From NCBI GenBank assembly GCA_016858145.1, contig JAEHOE010000185.1:62001-126000 (forward strand): DNA of 64,000 bases, in the 5' to 3' direction. Of the stretch, positions 10,966-22,800 are shown in pieces. The notes beneath the pieces are model-generated. The model searched no databases. It was given only the letters and a program-made list of their open reading frames with translations, and was not told where the DNA came from. How positions within the stretch are numbered: position 1 is the first letter of the stretch; every line of letters begins with the position of its first letter. Position numbers and translations under genes: made by a program. The stretch comes from Edaphochlamys debaryana (lineage: Eukaryota > Chlorophyta > Chlorophyceae > Chlamydomonadales).

Positions 10966-11975
10966 TTGACAATCACTGTGGGTCTGAGCTGTGGGGCGGA
11001 GTGCGCGGGGCGGCAGGACAAGACAAAGCGTCAGTGCGGGCAGGCCAGGGCAGGGGCGGACGGGTTGCGTGCTGACAAGGGAAGGGAGCGTGCTCCAGGG
11101 AAGGGAGCGTGCTCCGCCCCTTCACCACTGCTTCGGACCCAATGCGATGTGTCTGAGCCGCAATAAGGCCGTGAGCTCACCGCTTCAGCGTTACTGCAAA
11201 TGTTGCATCTCACGCAGGCGGTCGCCGTCCACGCGGACGTACACCAGTGGAGCCTTGCAGGTTGTGGGAAGGTACCATTCATATCGCACGGCGCCGACCT
11301 TCGCCAGCAAACGGCCGCGCCCCGGCCGCCCCGGGCGCGCCAACCAGCTGGGCAAGAGCCAGAGTAGCATCTGCAGGATGGCATCCTGGTATCATGCATC
11401 CGTTCTATGGTGCGAGGTGGAAAGGGAAGCCCCAAACTGGCGAGGTTGACCGAGCGTCAATGTGTTTCACCGCGTCGTGCGAGCCTAGTGCCGGATACAG
11501 GTGAGTAGTGGTGTATAGTAAGGCCACAGAGCCGTCACAGCGTGGTTATGGGACCCCGGAGCGACAGGAGCGACGGCATAGACGGATGCATTTGTTGTTA
11601 ACCGCGACAGCTCTCGACGCACTCGGCTGACAACCTCCGCTGGAGACCTGTGCAGTGCTTGCGGCGATTGATGATAGCGTCAGGCCCCGCCACCGCGTCG
11701 CGGAAGCCTCGTCAGAGGAGGAAGCCTCGTGGTTGGTCGGGAGAAGGCGGAGCTCCACGGCGCTCCCCCACCCCCCACCGCACCTCACGCCCCGCGTCGT
11801 GCATCGCGGTCTGGCAGGCAGGCGCATCAATGACTACATGTCGTGTATGCCCAGAGGCTTTGGCTCGAGAGGACATACTGCTGCAGCAGTCCGTGCGTGT
11901 GGGGAGTCTAGTGGGGTCGTGTGGGGTGGAGGAGTCCCTGGGGGCTGTCCGTGCGACACCTGCGGACACAAACCA
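10966..11975 (-). repeat. Left arm inner flank, inverted copy of 12990-13860
   Basis: This stretch runs as a reverse complement of 13860 back to about 12990, including a GGAGCACGCT doublet, the TTAACAACAAATGCATCCGTC block and the CTCGAGAGGACATACTGC block. Short insertions differ between the arms. No gene is seen; open frames appear in both arms alike. Confidence 0.85.
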
Positions 11976-12245
11976 CAGGGCATATGTAACACGTGGTAGG
12001 TGCTGTGCTTGCTAGCCCTTGGGCGAATTTGTGCAGGCATGTGCATGCCCTGTGGTGTGTCAACGCATACCCCAGAGGCCACGGCTCGAGGGGCCATGAG
12101 GTTGCAGCAAGCAGGGGGTGGACAGTCCGGCAAGAGCCTTCGTATGGCAAGGTCCCTACCCGGGCTCCATAGCCACCGCCAAATCAGTGAAGGCCCCCTT
12201 GCATCCAGCTCTCCCCTGCCAATGCATCACAGCACATGTTCTTCG

Positions 12246-12270
12246 TGTTGTTGTTGTTGTTGTTGTTGTT
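12246..12270. repeat. (GTT)n microsatellite
   Basis: Eight uninterrupted GTT units plus one base. Confidence 0.95.
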
Positions 12271-12537
12271 GTTACACGGAGTTACACGGACAACATCAGC
12301 CCTGAACTCCCGTAAAGGGCCGTGGGCCAAAGGGATGTGTGTCCAGGCTTTGCGCCAGTACACATCCCAGAGGCCATAATGATGCAGCACGCGCACGGGG
12401 TTCAAGGCAGTCGGGCTAGAGCCTTCAATAGGCTGCGGGCATACGTAACTCACGGAGTGGGTATGTCAATAATGCAGACAGATCTGTGCCTAGAGCGGGT
12501 GTGCCAGAAGTGTACAAGGGGTCGGAGATGAGCGACA

Positions 12538-12758
12538 AGGAGGGGTGACACCGGGGAAGATTCCTGTCGGGGCGTGTGGCACCCGATTCCTGGGGGCCGT
12601 GTATCCTAGGATTGGACTGGCCGGGGGATTGGACAGCCAGCGTAACTGGATTGGAGGGCCAGCACAACCTGGGTTTGCCTGGGGATTGGAGCGAAAAAGA
12701 TTGGGTGCCACACGGTTTTCCAGGATTTCCCGATTGGACCCCCCCGTGACACCCCTCC
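12538..12758. mobile_element. Nested 221-bp MITE with 8-bp target duplication
   Basis: Left end AGGAGGGGTGACACCGGGG and right end CCCCGTGACACCCCTCC are imperfect inverted repeats. The sequence GAGCGACA is present directly outside both ends (12530-12537 and 12759-12766), a perfect 8-bp duplication. Further internal inverted similarity (GTGTGGCACCCGATT against TTGGGTGCCACACGG) is visible. An 8-bp duplication is typical of hAT-type and some other DNA transposon families. No coding capacity. Confidence 0.8.
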
Positions 12759-12989
12759 GAGCGACACGCACGGTGAGAGTGCCCGGCGTGCACGGCTGCA
12801 CGTGCGGCACTAAGTGCTGGCATGACTCGGTCGGATGCCAGGCAGCTGGCCCCAGTTGGCCCGTGTCTTGCGTAAGATCTGGGAGAGGATACTTGGGGCC
12901 CACTCATCCTTGCTCCATCCGTTCCTACCTGCTTCACTGGACACACGTCCGTTTGCCTTACGGCCCGTATGGTCCGTGCCGTGCCGTGG

Positions 12990-13860
12990 TCCGTGCCCGC
13001 AGGCTCTCGCATGCACTGCCCCCACCGACTCCCCCCCACGGACTCCTCCACCAGACTCGCCCTGCCAGAGCCACCCCACTGCTAGACTCCCCCCACGGAC
13101 TGCTGCAGCAGTATGTCCTCTCGAGCCAAAGCCTCTGGGCATACACGACATGTATTCATTGATGCGCCTGCCTGCCAGACCGCGATGCAAGACGCGGGGC
13201 GTGAGGTGCGGTGGGGGGTGGGGAAGCGCCGTGGAGCTCCGCCTTCTCCCGACCAACCACGAGGCTTCCTGACGCTGACGAGGCTTCCGCGACGCGGTGG
13301 CGGGGCCTGACGCTATCATCAATCGCCGCAAGCACTGCACAGGTCTCCAGCGGAGGTTGTCAGCCGAGTGCGTCGAGAGCTGTCGCGGTTAACAACAAAT
13401 GCATCCGTCTATGCCGTCGCTCCTGTCGCTCCGGGGTCCCATAACCACGCTGTGACGGCTCTGTGGCCTTACTATACACCACTACTCACCTGTATCCTGC
13501 CCCGGGCGGCCGGGCGCGGCCGTTTGCTGGCGAAGGTCGGCGCCGTGAGATATAAATGGTATCTTCCTACAACCTGCAAGGCTCCACTGGTGTTCGTCCG
13601 CGTGGACGGCGACCGCCTGCGTGAGATGCAACATTTGCAGTAATGCTGAAGCGGTGAGCTCACGGCCTTATTGCGGCTCAGGCACATCGCATTGGGTCCG
13701 AAGCAGTGGTGAAGGGGCGGAGCACGCTCCCTTCCCTGGAGCACGCTGCCTTCCCTTGTCAGTACGCAACCCGTCCCCCCCTGCCCTGGCCTGCCCGCAC
13801 TGACGCTTTGTCTTGTGCTGCCGCCCCGCGCACTCCGCCCCACAGCTCAGACCCACAGTG
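12990..13860 (+). repeat. Right arm inner flank
   Basis: Inverted partner of 10966-11975. It joins directly to the first satellite unit of the expanded array. No coding sequence recognised. Confidence 0.85.
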
Positions 13861-13861
13861 C

Positions 13862-16800
13862 TCGTCATTACGGCCAGGCGACGGGTCAGCGGGGTCCTAC
13901 CCGGCACGCCCCCAGCCGGCGGCCTGGGCAGGGCGCCGAGGCATCCGCCCTCCTGCCGCTGCCCGGCGGCGCTCCCCTGCCCGTACCTTCGGCCCCCAGC
14001 TCTTGTGCGTGGGGCCAGGCGGCGGGTTAGCGGCGTCATACCCGGCACGCCCCCAGCCAGCGGCCTGGGCAGGGCGCCGAGGCATCCGCCCTCCTGCCGC
14101 TGCCCGGCGGCGCTCCCCTGCCCCCAGCTGCGGCCCCCAGGGCGTGTGCATGGGGCCAGGCGTCGGGTTAGCGGGGTCCTACCCGGCACGCCCCCAGCCG
14201 ACGGCCTGGGCAGGGCGCCGAGGCATCCGCCCTCCTGCCGCTGCCCGGCGGCGCTCCCCTGCCCCCAGCTGCGGCCCCCAGGGCGTGTGCATGGGGCCAG
14301 GCGTCGGGTTAGCGGGGTCCTACCCGGCACGCCCCCAGCCAGCGGCCTGGGCAGGGCGCCGAGGCATCCGCCCTCCTGCCGCTGCCCGGCGGCGCTCCCC
14401 TGCCCCCAGCTGCGGCCCCCAGCTCTTGTGCGTGGGGCCAGGCGTCGGGTTAGCGGGGTCCTACCCGGCACGCCCCCAGCCAGCGGCCTGGGCAGGGCGC
14501 CGAGGCATCCGCCCTCCTGCCGCTGCCCGGCGGCGCTCCCCTGCCCCCAGCTGCGGCCCCCAGGGCGTGTGCATGGGGCCAGGCGTCGGGTTAGCGGGGT
14601 CCTACCCGGCACGCCCCCAGCCAGCGGCCTGGGCAGGGCGCCGAGGCATCCGCCCTCCTGCCGCTGCCCGGCGGCGCTCCCCTGCCCTCAGCTGCGGCCC
14701 CCAGCTCTTGTGCGTGGCGCCAGGCGTCGGGTTAGCGGCGTCATACCCGGCACGCCCCCAGCCAGCGGCCTGGGCAGGGCGCCGAGGCATCCGCCCTCCT
14801 GCCGCTGCCCGGCGGCGCTCCCCTGCCCCCAGCTGCGGCCCCCAGGGCGTGTGCATGGGGCCAGGCGTCGGGTTAGCGGGGTCATACCCGGCACGCCCCC
14901 AGCCGACGGCCTGGGCAGGGCGCCGAGGCATCCGCCCTCCTGCCGCTGCCCGGCGGCGCTTCCCTGCCCTCAGCTGCGGCCCCCAGCTCTTGTGCGTGGG
15001 GCCAGGCGGCGGGTTAGCGGCGTCATACCCGGCACGCCCCCAGCCAGCGGCCTGGGCAGGGCGCCGAGGCATCCGCCCTCCTGCCGCTGCCCGGCGGCGC
15101 TCCCCTGCCCCCAGCTGCGGCCCCCAGGGCGTGTGCATGGGGCCAGGCGTCGGGTTAGCGGGGTCCTACCCGGCACGCCCCCAGCCAGCGGCCTGGGCAG
15201 GGCGCCGAGGCATCCGCCCTCCTGCCGCTGCCCGGCGGCGCTCCCCTGCCCCCAGCTGCGGCCCCCAGGGCGTGTGCATGGGGCCAGGCGTCGGGTTAGC
15301 GGGGTCATACCCGGCACGCCCCCAGCCGACGGCCTGGGCAGGGCGCCGAGGCATCCGCCCTCCTGCCGCTGCCCGGCGGCGCTTCCCTGCCCTCAGCTGC
15401 GGCCCCCAGCTCTTGTGCGTGGGGCCAGGCGGCGGGTTAGCGGCGTCATACCCGGCACGCCCCCAGCCAGCGGCCTGGGCAGGGCGCCGAGGCATCCGCC
15501 CTCCTGCCGCTGCCCGGCGGCGCTCCCCTGCCCCCAGCTGCGGCCCCCAGGGCGTGTGCATGGGGCCAGGCGTCGGGTTAGCGGGGTCCTACCCGGCACG
15601 CCCCCAGCCAGCGGCCTGGGCAGGGCGCCGAGGCATCCGCCCTCCTGCCGCTGCCCGGCGGCGCTCCCCTGCCCGTACCTTCGGCCCCCAGCTCTTGTGC
15701 GTGGGGCCAGGCGTCGGGTTAGCGGCGTCATACCCGGCACGCCCCCAGCCAGCGGCCTGGGCAGGGCGCCGAGGCATCCGCCCTCCTGCCGCTGCCCGGC
15801 GGCGCTCCCCTGCCCTCAGCTGCGGCCCCCAGCTCTTGTGCGTGGCGCCAGGCGGCGGGTTAACGGGGTCCTGCCCGGCACGCCCCCAGCCGACGGCCTG
15901 GGCAGGGCGCCGAGGCATCCGCCCTCCTGCCGCTGCCCGGCGGCGCTCCCCTGCCCCCAGCTGCGGCCCCCAGGGCGTGTGCATGGGGCCAGGCGTCGGG
16001 TTAGCGGGGTCATACCCGGCACGCCCCCAGCCGACGGCCTGGGCAGGGCGCCGAGGCATCCGCCCTCCTGCCGCTGCCCGGCGGCGCTTCCCTGCCCTCA
16101 GCTGCGGCCCCCAGCTCTTGTGCGTGGGGCCAGGCGTCGGGTTAGCGGCGTCATACCCGGCACGCCCCCAGCCAGCGGCCTGGGCAGGGCGCCGAGGCAT
16201 CCGCCCTCCTGCCGCTGCCCGGCGGCGCTCCCCTGCCCCCAGCTGCGGCCCCCAGGGCGTGTGCATGGGGCCAGGCGTCGGGTTAGCGGGGTCCTACCCG
16301 GCACGCCCCCAGCCAGCGGCCTGGGCAGGGCGCCGAGGCATCCGCCCTCCTGCCGCTGCCCGGCGGCGCTCCCCTGCCCGTGCCTTCGGCCCCCAGCTCT
16401 TGTGCGTGGGGCCAGGCGTCGGGTTAGCGGCGTCATACCCGGCACGCCCCCAGCCAGCGGCCTGGGCAGGGCGCCGAGGCATCCGCCCTCCTGCCGCTGC
16501 CCGGCGGCGCTCCCCTGCCCCCAGCTGCGGCCCCCAGGGCGTGTGCATGGGGCCAGGCGTCGGGTTAGCGGGGTCCTACCCGGCACGCCCCCAGCCAGCG
16601 GCCTGGGCAGGGCGCCGAGGCATCCGCCCTCCTGCCGCTGCCCGGCGGCGCTCCCCTGCCCTCAGCTGCGGCCCCCAGCTCTTGTGCGTGGCGCCAGGCG
16701 TCGGGTTAGCGGCGTCATACCCGGCACGCCCCCAGCCAGCGGCCTGGGCAGGGCGCCGAGGCATCCGCCCTCCTGCCGCTGCCCGGCGGCGCTCCCCTGC

Positions 16801-19800
16801 CCCCAGCTGCGGCCCCCAGGGCGTGTGCATGGGGCCAGGCGTCGGGTTAGCGGGGTCATACCCGGCACGCCCCCAGCCGACGGCCTGGGCAGGGCGCCGA
16901 GGCATCCGCCCTCCTGCCGCTGCCCGGCGGCGCTTCCCTGCCCTCAGCTGCGGCCCCCAGCTCTTGTGCGTGGGGCCAGGCGGCGGGTTAGCGGCGTCAT
17001 ACCCGGCACGCCCCCAGCCAGCGGCCTGGGCAGGGCGCCGAGGCATCCGCCCTCCTGCCGCTGCCCGGCGGCGCTCCCCTGCCCCCAGCTGCGGCCCCCA
17101 GGGCGTGTGCATGGGGCCAGGCGTCGGGTTAGCGGGGTCCTACCCGGCACGCCCCCAGCCAGCGGCCTGGGCAGGGCGCCGAGGCATCCGCCCTCCTGCC
17201 GCTGCCCGGCGGCGCTCCCCTGCCCCCAGCTGCGGCCCCCAGGGCGTGTGCATGGGGCCAGGCGTCGGGTTAGCGGGGTCATACCCGGCACGCCCCCAGC
17301 CGACGGCCTGGGCAGGGCGCCGAGGCATCCGCCCTCCTGCCGCTGCCCGGCGGCGCTTCCCTGCCCTCAGCTGCGGCCCCCAGCTCTTGTGCGTGGGGCC
17401 AGGCGGCGGGTTAGCGGCGTCATACCCGGCACGCCCCCAGCCAGCGGCCTGGGCAGGGCGCCGAGGCATCCGCCCTCCTGCCGCTGCCCGGCGGCGCTCC
17501 CCTGCCCCCAGCTGCGGCCCCCAGGGCGTGTGCATGGGGCCAGGCGTCGGGTTAGCGGGGGTCCTACCCGGCACGCCCCCAGCCAGCGGCCTGGGCAGGG
17601 CGCCGAGGCATCCGCCCTCCTGCCGCTGCCCGGCGGCGCTCCCCTGCCCGTACCTTCGGCCCCCAGCTCTTGTGCGTGGGGCCAGGCGTCGGGTTAGCGG
17701 CGTCATACCCGGCACGCCCCCAGCCAGCGGCCTGGGCAGGGCGCCGAGGCATCCGCCCTCCTGCCGCTGCCCGGCGGCGCTTCCCTGCCCTCAGCTGCGG
17801 CCCCCAGCTCTTGTGCGTGGGGCCAGGCGGCGGGTTAACGGGGTCCTACCCGGCACGCCCCCAGCCGACGGCCTGGGCAGGGCGCCGAGGCATCCGCCCT
17901 CCTGCCGCTGCCCGGCGGCGCTCCCCTGCCCCCAGCTGCGGCCCCCAGGGCGTGTGCATGGGGCCAGGCGTCGGGTTAGCGGCGTCATACCCGGCACGCC
18001 CCCAGCCAGCGGCCTGGGCAGGGCGCCGAGGCATCCGCCCTCCTGCCGCTGCCCGGCGGCGCTCCCCTGCCCCCAGCTGCGGCCCCCAGGGCGTGTGCAT
18101 GGGGCCAGGCGTCGGGTTAGCGGGGTCCTACCCGGCACGCCCCCAGCCGACGGCCTGGGCAGGGCGCCGAGGCATCCGCCCTCCTGCCGCTGCCCGGCGG
18201 CGCTTCCCTGCCCTCAGCTGCGGCCCCCAGCTCTTGTGCGTGGGGCCAGGCGGCGGGTTAACGGGGTCCTACCCGGCACGCCCCCAGCCGACGGCCTGGG
18301 CAGGGCGCCGAGGCATCCGCCCTCCTGCCGCTGCCCGGCGGCGCTCCCCTGCCCCCAGCTGCGGCCCCCAGGGCGTGTGCATGGGGCCAGGCGTCGGGTT
18401 AGCGGGGTCCTACCCGGCACGCCCCCAGCCAGCGGCCTGGGCAGGGCGCCGAGGCATCCGCCCTCCTGCCGCTGCCCGGCGGCGCTCCCCTGCCCGTACC
18501 TTCGGCCCCCAGCTCTTGTGCGTGGGGCCAGGCGGCGGGTTAACGGGGTCCTACCCGGCACGCCCCCAGCCGACGGCCTGGGCAGGGCGCCGAGGCATCC
18601 GCCCTCCTGCCGCTGCCCGGCGGCGCTCCCCTGCCCCCAGCTGCGGCCCCCAGGGCGTGTGCATGGGGCCAGGCGTCGGGTTAGCGGCGTCATACCCGGC
18701 ACGCCCCCAGCCAGCGGCCTGGGCAGGGCGCCGAGGCATCCGCCCTCCTGCCGCTGCCCGGCGGCGCTCCCCTGCCCCCAGCTGCGGCCCCCAGGGCGTG
18801 TGCATGGGGCCAGGCGTCGGGTTAGCGGGGTCCTACCCGGCACGCCCCCAGCCGACGGCCTGGGCAGGGCGCCGAGGCATCCGCCCTCCTGCCGCTGCCC
18901 GGCGGCGCTTCCCTGCCCTCAGCTGCGGCCCCCAGCTCTTGTGCGTGGGGCCAGGCGGCGGGTTAACGGGGTCCTACCCGGCACGCCCCCAGCCGACGGC
19001 CTGGGCAGGGCGCCGAGGCATCCGCCCTCCTGCCGCTGCCCGGCGGCGCTCCCCTGCCCCCAGCTGCGGCCCCCAGGGCGTGTGCATGGGGCCAGGCGTC
19101 GGGTTAGCGGGGTCCTACCCGGCACGCCCCCAGCCAGCGGCCTGGGCAGGGCGCCGAGGCATCCGCCCTCCTGCCGCTGCCCGGCGGCGCTCCCCTGCCC
19201 GTACCTTCGGCCCCCAGCTCTTGTGCGTGGGGCCAGGCGTCGGGTTAGCGGCGTCATACCCGGCACGCCCCCAGCCAGCGGCCTGGGCAGGGCGCCGAGG
19301 CATCCGCCCTCCTGCCGCTGCCCGGCGGCGCTCCCCTGCCCCCAGCTGCGGCCCCCAGGGCGTGTGCATGGGGCCAGGCGTCGGGTTAGCGGGGTCCTAC
19401 CCGGCACGCCCCCAGCCGACGGCCTGGGCAGGGCGCCGAGGCATCCGCCCTCCTGCCGCTGCCCGGCGGCGCTTCCCTGCCCTCAGCTGCGGCCCCCAGC
19501 TCTTGTGCGTGGGGCCAGGCGTCGGGTTAGCGGCGTCATACCCGGCACGCCCCCAGCCAGCGGCCTGGGCAGGGCGCCGAGGCATCCGCCCTCCTGCCGC
19601 TGCCCGGCGGCGCTCCCCTGCCCCCAGCTGCGGCCCCCAGGGCGTGTGCATGGGGCCAGGCGTCGGGTTAGCGGGGTCCTACCCGGCACGCCCCCAGCCA
19701 GCGGCCTGGGCAGGGCGCCGAGGCATCCGCCCTCCTGCCGCTGCCCGGCGGCGCTCCCCTGCCCTCAGCTGCGGCCCCCAGCTCTTGTGCGTGGGGCCAG

Positions 19801-22800
19801 GCGTCGGGTTAGCGGCGTCATACCCGGCACGCCCCCAGCCAGCGGCCTGGGCAGGGCGCCGAGGCATCCGCCCTCCTGCCGCTGCCCGGCGGCGCTCCCC
19901 TGCCCCCAGCTGCGGCCCCCAGGGCGTGTGCATGGGGCCAGGCGTCGGGTTAGCGGCGTCATACCCGGCACGCCCCCAGCCAGCGGCCTGGGCAGGGCGC
20001 CGAGGCATCCGCCCTCCTGCCGCTGCCCGGCGGCGCTCCCCTGCCCTCAGCTGCGGCCCCCAGCTCTTGTGCGTGGGGCCAGGCGTCGGGTTAGCGGCGT
20101 CATACCCGGCACGCCCCCAGCCAGCGGCCTGGGCAGGGCGCCGAGGCATCCGCCCTCCTGCCGCTGCCCGGCGGCGCTCCCCTGCCCCCAGCTGCGGCCC
20201 CCAGGGCGTGTGCATGGGGCCAGGCGTCGGGTTAGCGGGGTCATACCCGGCACGCCCCCAGCCGACGGCCTGGGCAGGGCGCCGAGGCATCCGCCCTCCT
20301 GCCGCTGCCCGGCGGCGCTTCCCTGCCCTCAGCTGCGGCCCCCAGCTCTTGTGCGTGGGGCCAGGCGGCGGGTTAGCGGCGTCATACCCGGCACGCCCCC
20401 AGCCAGCGGCCTGGGCAGGGCGCCGAGGCATCCGCCCTCCTGCCGCTGCCCGGCGGCGCTCCCCTGCCCCCAGCTGCGGCCCCCAGGGCGTGTGCATGGG
20501 GCCAGGCGTCGGGTTAGCGGGGTCCTACCCGGCACGCCCCCAGCCAGCGGCCTGGGCAGGGCGCCGAGGCATCCGCCCTCCTGCCGCTGCCCGGCGGCGC
20601 TCCCCTGCCCCCAGCTGCGGCCCCCAGGGCGTGTGCATGGGGCCAGGCGTCGGGTTAGCGGGGTCATACCCGGCACGCCCCCAGCCGACGGCCTGGGCAG
20701 GGCGCCGAGGCATCCGCCCTCCTGCCGCTGCCCGGCGGCGCTCCCCTGCCCTCAGCTGCGGCCCCCAGCTCTTGTGCGTGGGGCCAGGCGGCGGGTTAGC
20801 GGCGTCATACCCGGCACGCCCCCAGCCAGCGGCCTGGGCAGGGCGCCGAGGCATCCGCCCTCCTGCCGCTGCCCGGCGGCGCTCCCCTGCCCCCAGCTGC
20901 GGCCCCCAGGGCGTGTGCATGGGGCCAGGCGTCGGGTTAGCGGGGTCCTACCCGGCACGCCCCCAGCCAGCGGCCTGGGCAGGGCGCCGAGGCATCCGCC
21001 CTCCTGCCGCTGCCCGGCGGCGCTCCCCTGCCCGTACCTTCGGCCCCCAGCTCTTGTGCGTGGGGCCAGGCGTCGGGTTAGCGGCGTCATACCCGGCACG
21101 CCCCCAGCCAGCGGCCTGGGCAGGGCGCCGAGGCATCCGCCCTCCTGCCGCTGCCCGGCGGCGCTCCCCTGCCCCCAGCTGCGGCCCCCAGGGCGTGTGC
21201 ATGGGGCCAGGCGTCGGGTTAGCGGGGGTCCTACCCGGCACGCCCCCAGCCGACGGCCTGGGCAGGGCGCCGAGGCATCCGCCCTCCTGCCGCTGCCCGG
21301 CGGCGCTTCCCTGCCCTCAGCTGCGGCCCCCAGCTCTTGTGCGTGGGGCCAGGCGGCGGGTTAACGGGGTCCTACCCGGCACGCCCCCAGCCGACGGCCT
21401 GGGCAGGGCGCCGAGGCATCAGCCCTCCTGCCGCTGCCCGGCGGCACTCCCCTGCCCGTACCTTCGGCCCCCAGCTCTTGTGCGTGGGGCCAGGCGTCGG
21501 GTTAACGGGGTCCTACCCGGCACGCCCCCAGCCGGCGGCCTGGGCAGGGCGCCGAGGCATCAGCCCTCCTGCCGCTGCCCGGCGGCGCTCCCCTGCCGGT
21601 ACCTTCGGCCCCCAGCTCTTGTGCGTGGGGCCAGGCGTCGGGTTAACGGGTTCCTACCCGGCACGCCCCCAGCCGACGGCCTGGGCAGGGCGCCGAGGCA
21701 TCCGCCCTCCTGCCGCTGCCCGGCGGCGCTCCCCTGCCCGTACCTTCGGCCCCCAGCTCTTGTGCGTGGGGCCAGGCGTCGGGTTAACGGGGTCTCACCC
21801 GGCACGCCCCCAGCCGACGGCCTGGGCAGGGCGCCGAGGCATCCGCCCTCCTGCCGCTGCCCGGCGGCGCTCCCCTGCCCGTACCTTCGGCCCCCAGCTC
21901 TTGTGCGTGGGGCCAGGCGTCGGGTTAACGGGGTCCTACCCGGCACGCCCCCAGCCGGCGGCCTGGGCAGGGCGCCGAGGCATCAGCCCTCCTGCCGCTG
22001 CCCGGCGGCACTCCCCTGCCCGTACCTTCGGCCCCCAGCTCTTGTGCGTGGGGCCAGGCGGCGGGTTAACGGGGTCCTACCCGGCACGCCCCCAGCCGAC
22101 GGCCTGGGCAGGGCGCCGAGGCATCCGCCCTCCTGCCGCTGCCCGGCGGCGCTCCCCTGCCCCCAGCTGCGGCCCCCAGGGCGTGTGCATGGGGCCAGGC
22201 GTCGGGTTAGCGGGGTCCTACCCGGCACGCCCCCAGCCAGCGGCCTGGGCAGGGCGCCGAGGCATCCGCCCTCCTGCCGCTGCCCGGCGGCGCTCCCCTG
22301 CCCGTACCTTCGGCCCCCAGCTCTTGTGCGTGGGGCCAGGCGGCGGGTTAACGGGGTCCTACCCGGCACGCCCCCAGCCGACGGCCTGGGCAGGGCGCCG
22401 AGGCATCCGCCCTCCTGCCGCTGCCCGGCGGCGCTCCCCTGCCCCCAGCTGCGGCCCCCAGGGCGTGTGCATGGGGCCAGGCGTCGGGTTAGCGGCGTCA
22501 TACCCGGCACGCCCCCAGCCAGCGGCCTGGGCAGGGCGCCGAGGCATCCGCCCTCCTGCCGCTGCCCGGCGGCGCTCCCCTGCCCCCAGCTGCGGCCCCC
22601 AGGGCGTGTGCATGGGGCCAGGCGTCGGGTTAGCGGGGTCCTACCCGGCACGCCCCCAGCCGACGGCCTGGGCAGGGCGCCGAGGCATCCGCCCTCCTGC
22701 CGCTGCCCGGCGGCGCTTCCCTGCCCTCAGCTGCGGCCCCCAGCTCTTGTGCGTGGGGCCAGGCGGCGGGTTAACGGGGTCCTACCCGGCACGCCCCCAG

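Larger units (their letters stand above)
11976..12990. other. Loop between the inverted arms; no transposase
   Basis: About 1 kb of sequence not shared by the arms. It holds degenerate copies of a CCCAGAGGC...TGCAGCA motif (near 12070 and 12367), a (GTT)n tract at 12246-12270 and a nested MITE at 12538-12758. No long or conserved open frame is present, so the element carries no visible transposase. Confidence 0.65.

Noticed and set aside
9566..11021. 468- and 198-codon minus-strand frames
   Set aside because: They are the left-arm copies of the same 141-bp satellite.
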